From positions 1 to 15,123 of the forward strand of contig JAJRUE010000069.1 of NCBI GenBank assembly GCA_024277955.1: a DNA stretch of 15,123 nt. Direction: 5' to 3'. Source of the DNA: Alphaproteobacteria bacterium. GTDB lineage: Bacteria > Pseudomonadota > Alphaproteobacteria > Rhodobacterales > Rhodobacteraceae. The translations under genes were made by a program, and so were the position numbers. This document shows positions 7,275 to 14,024 of this stretch, piece by piece (positions within the stretch are counted from its first letter, which is position 1; every line of letters starts with the position of its first letter). The notes under the pieces are model-generated. The model had not been told where the DNA came from, searched no databases, and saw only the letters and a program-made list of their open reading frames with translations.

Positions 7275-8711
7275 TCAGACCGTGGTTTTTGCGGTCAAAC
7301 CCATTGAAAACACGGCGTCGTTTTGTTCCGAGAACCAGCGCAGATTGTCGCGCAGCGTCACCACGCTGCCGATGACGATCATCGACGGGCCCTGCAGGCC
7401 ATCGCGTTCGGCAAGCTCGTGCAGCTCGCCGACGGTGCCCACCGACACACGTTGATTCGCCCGCGTGCCGTTGTCGATGATCGCCGCCGGGGTTTCGGGG
7501 TCGGCGCCGCGCGCGATGAACTGGTTGGACAGCTCCTTGAGGCTGGAAAGCCCCATGTAGACCGCAACCGTCTGGCCGGGGCGCAGCAGCACGTCCCAGT
7601 CCAGCCCCAGCACGCCGTCGCGGCCGTGGGCGGTGACGAAAATGCACGATTGCGCGTGGTCGCGGTGGGTCAGCGGAATGCCGGCATAGGCCGAACAGCC
7701 CGACGCGGCGGTGATGCCCGGCACCACCTGAAAGGGGATGCCGTTTTCGGCCAGTTTCTCGATTTCCTCGCCGCCGCGGCCAAAGATGAACGGATCGCCC
7801 CCCTTGAGGCGCAGCACCCGCTTGCCCTGCTTGGCCAGGTCAACCAGCAGCTGGCTGATTTCTTCTTGCGACAGCGTGTGCTGGTTGGGCAGCTTGCCCA
7901 CGTAGATGCGTTCTGCGTCGCGGCGCATCAGATCGATGATGTCCTTGCCCACCAGCCGGTCATACAGCACCACATCGGCGCGCTGCATCAGCCGCAGGGC
8001 GCGGAAAGTCAGCAGATCCGGGTCGCCCGGACCGGCGCCCACCAGAAACACCTCGCCCTTGGAAAAGGCGGCCTCGGCTTCGTCGTCGTCCAGGATCGCG
8101 TTGATGTGGTCGCGCGCGCCCTGGGCATCGCCGGCCAGGAACAGATCGCCCGCCGGCCCGTCGATGGTGCGTTCCCAGAACCGCCGCCGCAGCCGGGTCG
8201 AACTGATCCGCTCGAGCACGCGCTCGCGGAACTGGCCCATGAATTCGGCCATCCGGCCAAAGGCGGGGGGCAGCTGGCTTTCGATGCGGGCGCGCAGGAT
8301 GCGGGCGATGATCGGCGCCGCCCCGCCCGAGGAAATCGCCACCACCATCGGAGACCGGTCGACAACCGAAGGCGTGATGAAATCGCAGTATTCGCCGACA
8401 TCGGCGACGTTGGACAAGGCGCCGTGCTGCCTGGCGGCGTCATAAAGGCGCCGGTCGCGCACATCGTCTTCGGCGGCGCCATAGGCCACGACCGCGCCTT
8501 TCACGTCATCAGGCTGAAGCTCGCGCGCGTGGTGGGTCAGGTTCGGATGCTCCAGCAGATCGCGGAACTCGTCCGAAGGCGACGGGTCATACAGGTGCAC
8601 CTGCGCCCCGGCGGCCAGCGCCCGTTCGGCGCGGCGCGCAGCCACGGTGGTGCCGCCATCGATGACGACCTTCTTGCCCTTGATATCAAGGAAAATCGGC
8701 AGGTGATCCAT
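7275..8711 (-). CDS. cysG: Siroheme synthase CysG (trifunctional)
   Basis: This 478-residue cytoplasmic enzyme turns uroporphyrinogen III into siroheme, the prosthetic group of DsrAB. Residues 1 to about 210 are the precorrin-2 dehydrogenase/ferrochelatase half: a nucleotide-binding start (VVIDGGTTVAARRAERALAAG), Asp104 in NVADVGEYCDF matching the catalytic aspartate of enterobacterial CysG, and Ser128 in AISSGGAAPIIARILR matching the phosphoserine position. Residues from about 215 are the SAM uroporphyrinogen III methyltransferase half: VGAGPGDPDLLTFRALRLM (224-242), then LRLKGGDPFIFGRGGEE (300-316). The start ATG at 8711 lies 15 bases after the preceding small gene, with only a weak ribosome site, suggesting translational coupling. 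The location beside dsrAB, in an operon divergent from it, makes a dedicated role in supplying siroheme to rDsr likely, though assimilatory sulfite reductase would also need it. Confidence 0.96.
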   Translation of the reverse strand: MDHLPIFLDIKGKKVVIDGGTTVAARRAERALAAGAQVHLYDPSPSDEFRDLLEHPNLTHHARELQPDDVKGAVVAYGAAEDDVRDRRLYDAARQHGALSNVADVGEYCDFITPSVVDRSPMVVAISSGGAAPIIARILRARIESQLPPAFGRMAEFMGQFRERVLERISSTRLRRRFWERTIDGPAGDLFLAGDAQGARDHINAILDDDEAEAAFSKGEVFLVGAGPGDPDLLTFRALRLMQRADVVLYDRLVGKDIIDLMRRDAERIYVGKLPNQHTLSQEEISQLLVDLAKQGKRVLRLKGGDPFIFGRGGEEIEKLAENGIPFQVVPGITAASGCSAYAGIPLTHRDHAQSCIFVTAHGRDGVLGLDWDVLLRPGQTVAVYMGLSSLKELSNQFIARGADPETPAAIIDNGTRANQRVSVGTVGELHELAERDGLQGPSMIVIGSVVTLRDNLRWFSEQNDAVFSMGLTAKTTV

Positions 8712-8726
8712 TGCAGGCGCTTTCTG

Positions 8727-8948
8727 TCAGGGGGTGCTGGGGCCGTGGGACTTGGCCCAATCGGCCATGATCTGCGCCACCTGGCCGGCGCCGGCGGCAT
8801 CCATGTCGACGATGGTGATGCGTTTGCCTTCGCGCAGCACCAGGCGCAGCATGTGCAGCCCGCTCTCAAAGGCCACATCCTTGAGAACCGCGCGCCGCCC
8901 GAAAGGCAGGATGATTTCGGCGAGGTCCGTGGTTACTTCGTCAGTCAT
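8727..8948 (-). CDS. Small conserved-looking protein of unknown function (73 aa)
   Basis: I do not recognise a family. The protein starts MTDEVTTDLAEIILPFGRRA and shows a predicted beta-beta-beta-alpha layout: hydrophobic strands ILPFGRRAVLKDVAF, HMLRLVLREG and KRITIVDMD, then the helix GAGQVAQIMADWAKSH. It has no cysteine, no signal peptide and no membrane segment. The ATG at 8948 overlaps the last 8 bases of the preceding 65-aa gene, a typical coupled arrangement; an ATG 6 codons earlier is possible but has no better ribosome site. cysG follows after 15 bases. Tight packing between a dioxygenase and cysG supports a real gene. By context it may belong to sulfite reductase or siroheme biology. 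Confidence 0.75.
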   Translation of the reverse strand: MTDEVTTDLAEIILPFGRRAVLKDVAFESGLHMLRLVLREGKRITIVDMDAAGAGQVAQIMADWAKSHGPSTP

Positions 8949-9138
8949 AGTGCAGCCCCCGCGCAAAGACGGTTTCCAGCTTCCATTCCCATTTCTTCGG
9001 CGTGTCGCGGTAGTCCGGCTTCACGTCAAACTCGAGGTGCATCACCCCGCTTTCGCCGGCATGCGCCACCAGAACCTTGAGGGCTTCGAAGCTGTCCACC
9101 TCGGGGTGCTGGATGATCAGGTCGCTCAGTTTGGCCAT
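8941..9138 (-). CDS. Small protein of unknown function (65 aa)
   Basis: I do not recognise a family. The protein starts MAKLSDLIIQHPEVDSFEALKVLVAHAG, and a second half rich in Trp, Lys and Asp (YRDTPKKWEWKLETVF) ends GLHYD. A short helix followed by beta strands is likely; it has no cysteine, signal peptide or membrane segment. AGGAG lies 7 bases before the ATG and sits inside the end of the dioxygenase gene, whose stop is only 3 bases upstream. Its own end overlaps the 73-aa gene by 8 bases. That packing argues for a translated gene and for a joint role with its two neighbours. It may form a heteromer with the 73-aa protein, since both are tiny and coupled; this is inference. Confidence 0.75.
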   Translation of the reverse strand: MAKLSDLIIQHPEVDSFEALKVLVAHAGESGVMHLEFDVKPDYRDTPKKWEWKLETVFARGLHYD

Positions 9139-9141
9139 GGG

Positions 9142-10071
9142 TCAACTCCTTGGAACGCGGTTGTGAAAACGAATGCGAAACAAGAGCCGTTCGCTGTCGG
9201 TCGTCCGGTCCGGATCGAATCCGGTCCGGTTGTGCAGTGAATTGTTGCACAGAACACCCTGCCCGGCCTCCATTTTCAAGGTCGCCATGAAGGGATCGCC
9301 CTGCGCCAGGATTTCGGCAAGGCGGGCGACGGCGCGCGCGGTCACCGCATCGTCGCGCCAGGCGATCGAGCGCGTGCGCGCCGTGTAGCGCATTTCCAGC
9401 GCGCCGGTTTCGCGGTCGACCGAGAACACCGGGCCGATGCTGGCCGGGCGCAGGCTGCCGTCGGCTTCGCGGTTTTCCGGAATGGTCATCGCGCGCGGGT
9501 GCATGAGCGCATCTATATAGTCCGGGTTTTCGTCGCGCAGCCGGATATAGGCGATCTCGGGGTCAAGAAACTGGTTCACCCCGCCATCGCTGGCCGGGCG
9601 CACGCAATGCAGCACCATCGCGCGGATCTTCTGGTCGGGTGCATTGTAATAGCCGTCGGTGTGCCAGTTCATCGGCCGGCGGGAATAGGGGATGTAGCCC
9701 TTTTGCGAAGGCTTGTCGCTGACCTTGAGCGCGACGATCCCGTGGCTGCCCGCCGAACGGTGTTTCTCGGCGATGCGCAACCCCATCGCCGCCGCGAAAC
9801 CGCGCAGCTGTTCGCGCACGGCGTCCTCGTCCTCGGGCTGGTTCGGGCGGATGTAGAAGGCGGCATTGGAATCGGCGCAGCGTCGCGCCAGTTCCCGGCG
9901 CTCGGATTCGCCCGGATTGGCCAGGTCGGAAATCTCGACAGGCCCGGCAAGCGCGGCAGAATCAGCGGCGCGCGCCAGCTTGTCGCGGCGCCAGTCCTGG
10001 TAGGCCCGGTCGTCGTCCAGATCCCAGGGCGATCCGGCCCCATCAGAGGATTTCAGTTTGATTTCAGCCAT
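9142..10071 (-). CDS. TauD/TfdA-like Fe(II)/2-oxoglutarate-dependent dioxygenase
   Basis: This 309-residue protein of the TauD/TfdA type would use Fe(II), O2 and 2-oxoglutarate to hydroxylate, and often thereby cleave, a substrate. The facial triad is visible as His137 and Asp139 in MNWHTDGYYN and His280 in CNNSLHNRTGF. A C-terminal Arg in SERLLFRIRFHNR (about 293-299) would bind 2-oxoglutarate. The N-terminal 90 residues are polar and precede the usual cupin core. The start at 10071 (MAEIKLKS) is preferred over an ATG two codons earlier because AGGG then lies 6 bases upstream. It opens the operon that continues into two small genes and cysG, and is divergent from dsrA by 269 bases. TauD itself releases sulfite from taurine, so a sulfonate substrate would suit the locus. 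The sequence is not close enough to TauD for me to assign that substrate. Confidence 0.9.
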   Translation of the reverse strand: MAEIKLKSSDGAGSPWDLDDDRAYQDWRRDKLARAADSAALAGPVEISDLANPGESERRELARRCADSNAAFYIRPNQPEDEDAVREQLRGFAAAMGLRIAEKHRSAGSHGIVALKVSDKPSQKGYIPYSRRPMNWHTDGYYNAPDQKIRAMVLHCVRPASDGGVNQFLDPEIAYIRLRDENPDYIDALMHPRAMTIPENREADGSLRPASIGPVFSVDRETGALEMRYTARTRSIAWRDDAVTARAVARLAEILAQGDPFMATLKMEAGQGVLCNNSLHNRTGFDPDRTTDSERLLFRIRFHNRVPRS

Positions 10072-10166
10072 TTCCATCCCTGATCCGCGCCGGTCAAACG
10101 ATTTCTCTGGCGCTGCGGTATCGCATTAAAGACGCGACGATGCTATATTTACACACGTTTTACTTT

Positions 10167-10186
10167 ACATTCAATTATTGTAATAT
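10167..10186. promoter_or_regulatory. Degenerate ATTC-N8-GAAT-type operator upstream of dsrA
   Basis: ACATTC (10167-10172), an 8-base spacer and TAATAT (10181-10186) match the perfect site before mrp (ATATTC-N8-GAATAT) at 10 of the 12 fixed positions with the same spacing. It overlaps the putative minus-strand -35 box and lies next to the AT-rich block that must hold the dsr promoter. Read differently, it is TTACA-N9-TGTAA, so another regulator is possible. Confidence 0.45.
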
Positions 10187-10210
10187 AAAAAAGAGTTCAG
10201 CGCCGCACAG

Positions 10211-10308
10211 GTAACCGGCGCGGACCACAGGCGGCCCATCAGGGAAGAATTAACCGGGCCGGTTACATGGTAAGTAACGAGTGTGAAACGGAAAATGCCC
10301 TTTCGGGC
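10211..10308 (+). promoter_or_regulatory. dsrA leader with competing hairpins
   Basis: GTAACCGGC (10211-10219) pairs perfectly with GCCGGTTAC (10258-10266). The right arm is also part of a 15-base palindrome TAACCGGGCCGGTTA (10251-10265), and its GTTAC end (10262-10266) can pair with GTAAC (10274-10278) instead. A small GCCC-TTTC-GGGC hairpin follows (10297-10308), ending 32 bases before the dsrA ATG. These pairings exclude one another, which is the arrangement of a leader that switches structure. No known riboswitch consensus was recognised. Confidence 0.4.
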
Positions 10309-10340
10309 GCGCGCGGACAACTAGGTAAGGGAGATATCTA

Positions 10341-11642
10341 ATGAAAGATGGTGATTCGGCGATCAACGAATCGAAAGAGGTCGATCAGCACCCAACCCCA
10401 ATGCTCGACGAGCTCGAAGATGGTCCCTGGCCAAGTTTCGTAACCGGTCTGAAACGCCTTCGCGATTCCAAGGGCGAACGTTACGCCCCGATGATGAACG
10501 ACCTTCTCGGGCAGCTGGAACACTCGTATGAGAAAAAGCTCGGGTTCTGGAAAGGTGGCACGGTTTCGGTCTTTGGGTATGGCGGCGGTATCATCCCGCG
10601 CTTTTCCGAAGTGGCCGACCAGTTCCCCGAATCCAAGGAATTCCACACCCTGCGTGTGATGCCGCCCCCGGGTTTCCACTACACCACGGAAGTGCTGCGC
10701 AAGCTGTGCGACATCTGGGAACGTCACGGTTCCGGCCTGATCGCCTTCCATGGCCAGTCCGGCGACATCATGTTCCAGGGCTGTTCCTCGGAAGCCACCC
10801 AGCACGCCTTTGACGAGCTGAACGAACTGGGCTTCGACCTTGGCGGCGCCGGCCCTGCCCTGCGGACCGCGATGAGCTGCGTTGGCCAGGCCCGCTGCGA
10901 ACAGTCCTGCTTCGACGAAGGCCGGGCGCATCGCCAGATCATCAACGCGTTCCTGGACGAAATGCACCGCCCGTCGCTGCCCTACAAGTTCAAGTTCAAG
11001 TTCTCGGGCTGCGGCAACGACTGCGTGAACGCCATCCACCGCGCCGACTTTGCGGTGATCGGCACCTGGCGCGACGACATCAAGATCGACCAGGAAAAGG
11101 TCAAGGAACACGTGGCCAGGGTCGGCCGCAAATACACCATCGACACGGTGGTTTCCATGTGCCCGACCCGCGCGATCTCGCTGCATGACGACGACACCAT
11201 GGAAATCGACAACGCCAGCTGCGTGCGCTGCATGCACTGCATCAACGTCATGACCAAGGCGCTGAGCCCGGGTGACGACAAGGGCGTTTCGATCATGATC
11301 GGCGGCAAGCGGTCGCTGAAGGTCGGCGACCTGATGGGCACCATGGTCATTCCGTTCATGAAGCTCGACACCGACGAAGACTATGAAAAGCTTGAGGAAT
11401 TCGCGGAAACCTGCATCGAGTTCTTTGCCGACAACGCGCTGGAGCACGAGCGTATCGGCGAGACCATCGACCGCATCGGTCTGCCGGCCTTCCTCGAGGC
11501 GGTTGGGGTCGAACCCGATCCGAACATGGTCAACCACCCGCGCACGTCCAGCTACGTCCGCACCGACGACTTCGACGAAGAAGCCGCCAAGTGGTTCGAG
11601 CGCAAGGCGCGCGATGCCGGGATGACCGTCGCAGGCGAATAG
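10341..11642 (+). CDS. dsrA: Oxidative dissimilatory sulfite reductase, alpha subunit DsrA
   Basis: This 433-residue subunit forms the cytoplasmic alpha2beta2 siroheme enzyme that, in sulfur oxidisers, is thought to convert DsrC-bound sulfur to sulfite. The siroheme-linked [4Fe-4S] ligands appear as SCVGQARC (Cys180 and Cys186, C-x5-C) and SGCGNDC (Cys224 and Cys228, C-x3-C). An inserted ferredoxin domain supplies Cys274 (MCPTRA) and CVRCMHC (Cys294, 297, 300). RVMPPPGFHYTTEVLRKLCDIW and HGQSGDIMFQG are family landmarks. Length and N-terminus are normal for DsrA. The ATG at 10341 follows AAGGGAG by 7 bases. It is first in dsrABEFHCM; dsrE, dsrF and dsrH in this cluster mark the oxidative type. 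dsrB starts 103 bases later, after a perfect hairpin. Confidence 0.97.
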   Translation: MKDGDSAINESKEVDQHPTPMLDELEDGPWPSFVTGLKRLRDSKGERYAPMMNDLLGQLEHSYEKKLGFWKGGTVSVFGYGGGIIPRFSEVADQFPESKEFHTLRVMPPPGFHYTTEVLRKLCDIWERHGSGLIAFHGQSGDIMFQGCSSEATQHAFDELNELGFDLGGAGPALRTAMSCVGQARCEQSCFDEGRAHRQIINAFLDEMHRPSLPYKFKFKFSGCGNDCVNAIHRADFAVIGTWRDDIKIDQEKVKEHVARVGRKYTIDTVVSMCPTRAISLHDDDTMEIDNASCVRCMHCINVMTKALSPGDDKGVSIMIGGKRSLKVGDLMGTMVIPFMKLDTDEDYEKLEEFAETCIEFFADNALEHERIGETIDRIGLPAFLEAVGVEPDPNMVNHPRTSSYVRTDDFDEEAAKWFERKARDAGMTVAGE

Positions 11643-11663
11643 GCCTGGCCGTTTAAAAATCAG

Positions 11664-11691
11664 GATTGCGGGCCCCCCTTCGCCCGCAATC
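11664..11691 (+). repeat. Perfect 10-bp hairpin between dsrA and dsrB
   Basis: GATTGCGGGC (11664-11673) and GCCCGCAATC (11682-11691) form a perfect 10-bp stem with an 8-base C-rich loop, 21 bases after the dsrA stop. There is no following T run, so full termination is unlikely. It may protect or process the dsrA mRNA end and set the DsrA to DsrB ratio. Confidence 0.7.
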
Positions 11692-11745
11692 GACCACCGC
11701 GTTTGCCAGCCACCGGCTTGGCGAGGAATAGGGAGATTTGACCAA

Positions 11746-12828
11746 ATGAACGCCCCCAGCGAAAAGCCGAGGATGCCCGATGAAGTCGGCGTGCCGGACC
11801 ACAACCAATACATGCACCCGGTGCTGAAGAAGAACAAAGGCAACTGGGCCTGGCATGACCGCCCGCGCGCCGGCGTGCTGCACCACGTGTCCAAGTCCGG
11901 CGACGAGATCTGGACGGTCCGCGCCGGCACCCAGCGCCAGATGGATGTCTATACCATCCGCCTGCTGTGCGACATCGGCGACGAATATGCCGAAGGCCAC
12001 GTGCGTTTCACCACGCGTTCGAACATCGAGTTCATGGTGTCGGACGAAGCCAAGGTCCAGCCGCTGATCGACAAGCTGAACGAACACGGCTTTCCGGTGG
12101 GCGGCACCGGTGCCTCGATCTCGATGATTTCCCACACCCAGGGCTGGCTGCACTGCGACATCCCCGGCACCGATGCCTCGGGCGTGGTCAAGTCGATGAT
12201 GGACATGCTGCACCAGGAGTTCATCCAGGAAAAGATGCCCAACCGCCTGCGCATCACCACCTCGTGCTGCCAGATCAACTGCGGCGGCCAGGGTGATATC
12301 GCGATCAACGTGCAATACACCAAGCCGCCGAAGATCAACCACGACCTGGTTGCCAACGTCTGCGAACGTCCCGCGGTTGTGGCCCGTTGCCCCGTCGCGG
12401 CGATCCGCCCGGCGATGGTCGACGGCAAGCCGACGCTGGAAGTGGACGAAAAGAAATGCGTCTGCTGCGGCGCCTGCTATCCGCCGTGTCCGCCGATGCA
12501 GATCAACGGCGAAGAAAGCACCAAGATCGCCATCTGGGTGGGCGGCAAGCATTCGAACGCCCGTTCCAAGCCGACCTTCCACAAGCTGGCCGTCGCCAAC
12601 CTGCCCAACAACCCGCCGCATTGGCCGGAAGTGGCTGAAGTGGTGAAGAAAATCGTCTACGCCTACAAGGAAAATGCCAAGCATTGGGAACGCATGGGCG
12701 AATGGATCGAGCGGATCGGCTGGACCAAGTTCTTCGAGTTGACCGACCTGGCCTTCACCAAGCACCACCTGGATACCTGGACCGGTGCGCGCAAGACGAT
12801 GAACATGTCTGCGCATATCCACTTCTGA
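11746..12828 (+). CDS. dsrB: Oxidative dissimilatory sulfite reductase, beta subunit DsrB
   Basis: This 360-residue partner of DsrA carries the catalytically active siroheme in characterised enzymes. GWLHCDIPGTDASGVVKSMMD (Cys137 region) and TTSCCQINCGGQGDIAINVQ (Cys174, 175 and 179) are the siroheme/[4Fe-4S] region. VARCPVAAIRPA (Cys215) plus CVCCGACYPPC (Cys238, 240, 241, 244, 248) make the ferredoxin domain. The CQINCGGQGD wording matches sulfur-oxidiser DsrB as I remember it, in contrast to sulfate reducers. AGGGAG lies 10 bases before the ATG, slightly long spacing. The C-terminal half, with MGEWIERIGWTKFFELT and NMSAHIHF, is complete. dsrE follows after 13 bases. Confidence 0.97.
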   Translation: MNAPSEKPRMPDEVGVPDHNQYMHPVLKKNKGNWAWHDRPRAGVLHHVSKSGDEIWTVRAGTQRQMDVYTIRLLCDIGDEYAEGHVRFTTRSNIEFMVSDEAKVQPLIDKLNEHGFPVGGTGASISMISHTQGWLHCDIPGTDASGVVKSMMDMLHQEFIQEKMPNRLRITTSCCQINCGGQGDIAINVQYTKPPKINHDLVANVCERPAVVARCPVAAIRPAMVDGKPTLEVDEKKCVCCGACYPPCPPMQINGEESTKIAIWVGGKHSNARSKPTFHKLAVANLPNNPPHWPEVAEVVKKIVYAYKENAKHWERMGEWIERIGWTKFFELTDLAFTKHHLDTWTGARKTMNMSAHIHF

Positions 12829-12841
12829 GGGAGCCAGTGAC

Positions 12842-13234
12842 GTGAAATTCGGAGTAGTCGTCAGCGAAGGCCCCTACACGCATCAGGCGTCGGATACGGC
12901 ATATCACTTTGTCGTCTCCGCGCTTGAGGCGGGCCACGAGGTACCGCGGGTGTTCTTCTACCATGACGGGGTGAACGTGGGCACGCGCCTGTCGATCCCG
13001 CCCCAGGACGAACGCAACATCCAGAAACAGTGGAGCGAACTCGCCGCCAAGCACGACATCGATCTCGTGATCTGCATCGCTGCGGCCCAGCGCCGCGGGC
13101 TGCTGGACGAAAACGAGGCGACGCGCCAGGGCAAGGACGCCAACAACATTGCCGAAGGTTTCCGGATTTCCGGCCTTGGCCAGCTGATCGAGATGGGCAT
13201 CCAGACCGATCGCCTGCTGACCTTCGGCGACTGA
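12842..13234 (+). CDS. dsrE: Sulfurtransferase subunit DsrE
   Basis: This 130-residue subunit belongs to the cytoplasmic DsrE2F2H2 complex, which receives sulfane sulfur and passes it to DsrC. The only cysteine in the protein is Cys78 (DLVICIAAAQRRG), the position of the active persulfide-carrying cysteine of the Allochromatium vinosum protein. EGPYTHQASDTAYHF near the start and ISGLGQLIEMGIQTDRLLTFGD at the end are family landmarks. The start is GTG at 12842, set by GAGGGAG 8 bases upstream and by the MKFGVVVSEGPY N-terminus. It is tightly placed after dsrB, and dsrF follows after 16 bases. Confidence 0.96.
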   Translation: MKFGVVVSEGPYTHQASDTAYHFVVSALEAGHEVPRVFFYHDGVNVGTRLSIPPQDERNIQKQWSELAAKHDIDLVICIAAAQRRGLLDENEATRQGKDANNIAEGFRISGLGQLIEMGIQTDRLLTFGD

Positions 13235-13250
13235 ACGAGAGGAGCAAGAC

Positions 13251-13661
13251 ATGGAAGATGACGTGAAAAAGTTCCTCTATGTGAACCGCAAGGCGCCCTA
13301 TGGCACGATCTACGCGCTGGAAAGCCTGGAAGTGGTGCTGATCGGCGCCGCCTTTGACCAGGACGTGAGCCTCGCCTTTCTCGACGACGGCGTGTTCCAG
13401 CTGACCAAGGGCCAGGACACCAAGGAAATCGGCGTCAAGAACTTTTCGCCCACGTTCCGCGCGCTTGGCGACTATGACGTGACCAAGCTCTACGTGGAAA
13501 GGGAAAGCCTGGAGGAGCGCGGTCTGAGCGCCGACGACCTGCAGGAAATCATGTACGAAGACGAAGATGACGATTGGGCGGAAAAACCGTCGATCCGCAT
13601 CGTCAGCCGGGCCGAAATGGCCGACCTGATGGCTGAACAAGACGTCGTCCTGAGCTTTTGA
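13251..13661 (+). CDS. dsrF: DsrF, subunit of the DsrEFH complex
   Basis: This 136-residue TusC-like subunit of the DsrEFH heterohexamer starts MEDDVKKFLYVNRKAPYGTI, with the family stretch LEVVLIGAAFDQDVSLAFLDDGVFQLTKGQDT and then KNFSPTFRALGDYDVTKLYV. There is no cysteine anywhere in the protein, so it cannot itself carry a persulfide and would act structurally. An acidic patch, YEDEDDDW, lies near residue 102. GAGGAG lies about 7 bases before the ATG. The stop (13659-13661) is 7 bases from dsrH and forms part of its ribosome site, so translation is probably coupled. Confidence 0.95.
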   Translation: MEDDVKKFLYVNRKAPYGTIYALESLEVVLIGAAFDQDVSLAFLDDGVFQLTKGQDTKEIGVKNFSPTFRALGDYDVTKLYVERESLEERGLSADDLQEIMYEDEDDDWAEKPSIRIVSRAEMADLMAEQDVVLSF

Positions 13662-13668
13662 GGGTATC

Positions 13669-13977
13669 ATGGCTACTTTGCACACGGTGAACAAATCTCC
13701 GTTTTCCACCCAGGCCCTGCTGAGCTGCATCAACCACGCCAAGGATGGTGACAGCGTGCTGATGATCGAAGATGGCGTCTATGGCGCCACCGGCGGCACC
13801 AGCGTGGCCGAGGCGCTGGCGGCGCGCGCGGGCGCGGTGAAACTTTTTGTCCTCGCGCCCGACATGGTGGCGCGCGGTCTCGATACCGGGCGGCTGCTGG
13901 ATGGCGTGAGCACGGTCGACTACGCAGGCTTTGTCGAGCTTGCGGCTACAACCGATCGCACGATGGCCTGGCTGTAA
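13669..13977 (+). CDS. dsrH: DsrH, TusB-like subunit of the DsrEFH complex
   Basis: This 102-residue subunit starts MATLHTVNKSPFSTQALLSC. Its single cysteine, Cys20, sits at the conserved position for this family. VLMIEDGVYGA and VKLFVLAPDMVARGL are typical core strands, and the end is STVDYAGFVELAATTDRTMAWL. GAGGG (13660-13664) lies 4 bases before the ATG and overlaps the dsrF stop. It completes the DsrEFH set; the complex would therefore have one cysteine in DsrE, one in DsrH and none in DsrF per protomer set. dsrC begins 47 bases later with its own strong ribosome site. Confidence 0.95.
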   Translation: MATLHTVNKSPFSTQALLSCINHAKDGDSVLMIEDGVYGATGGTSVAEALAARAGAVKLFVLAPDMVARGLDTGRLLDGVSTVDYAGFVELAATTDRTMAWL

Positions 13978-14024
13978 GTGCGGCACTGAAACCGAACAAA
14001 CCTGCAAACCGGAAGGAAATTGAA

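Larger units (their letters stand above)
10072..10340. promoter_or_regulatory. Divergent control region between the dioxygenase operon and dsrA
   Basis: This gap carries an AT-rich block (10141-10192) followed by a GC-rich dsrA leader. On the minus strand, TTGAAT (10169-10174) with 17 bases to TAAATA (10146-10151) is a possible promoter for the dioxygenase operon. On the plus strand a TATAAA lies at 10184-10189, but I cannot pair it with a clear -35. AAGGGAG, 7 bases before the dsrA ATG, is the ribosome site. The operator-like site and leader hairpins are listed separately. Confidence 0.6.

Noticed and set aside
7323..9080. Plus-strand open frame of 585 codons
   Set aside because: It is antisense to cysG and the two small genes, with the same His/Arg/Gln-rich composition and no recognisable domain.
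10201..10280. Possible cobalamin riboswitch in the dsrA leader
   Set aside because: An ATCAGGGAAG stretch recalls part of the B12 element, but the B12 box (GCCACTG) and the rest of the core are absent.
11664..11691. dsrA-dsrB hairpin as an intrinsic terminator
   Set aside because: The stem is perfect but is followed by CGACCACCGC, with no T tract, and dsrB has no evident promoter of its own.
10338..12822. Two long minus-strand open frames opposite dsrA and dsrB
   Set aside because: Both mirror strongly supported Dsr subunits and look like complement translations of GC-rich codons.
10341..12828. DsrAB as a reductive, sulfate-respiring enzyme
   Set aside because: dsrEFH in the operon and the DsrC type indicate the oxidative system; no dsrD, aprBA or sat is seen in the window.
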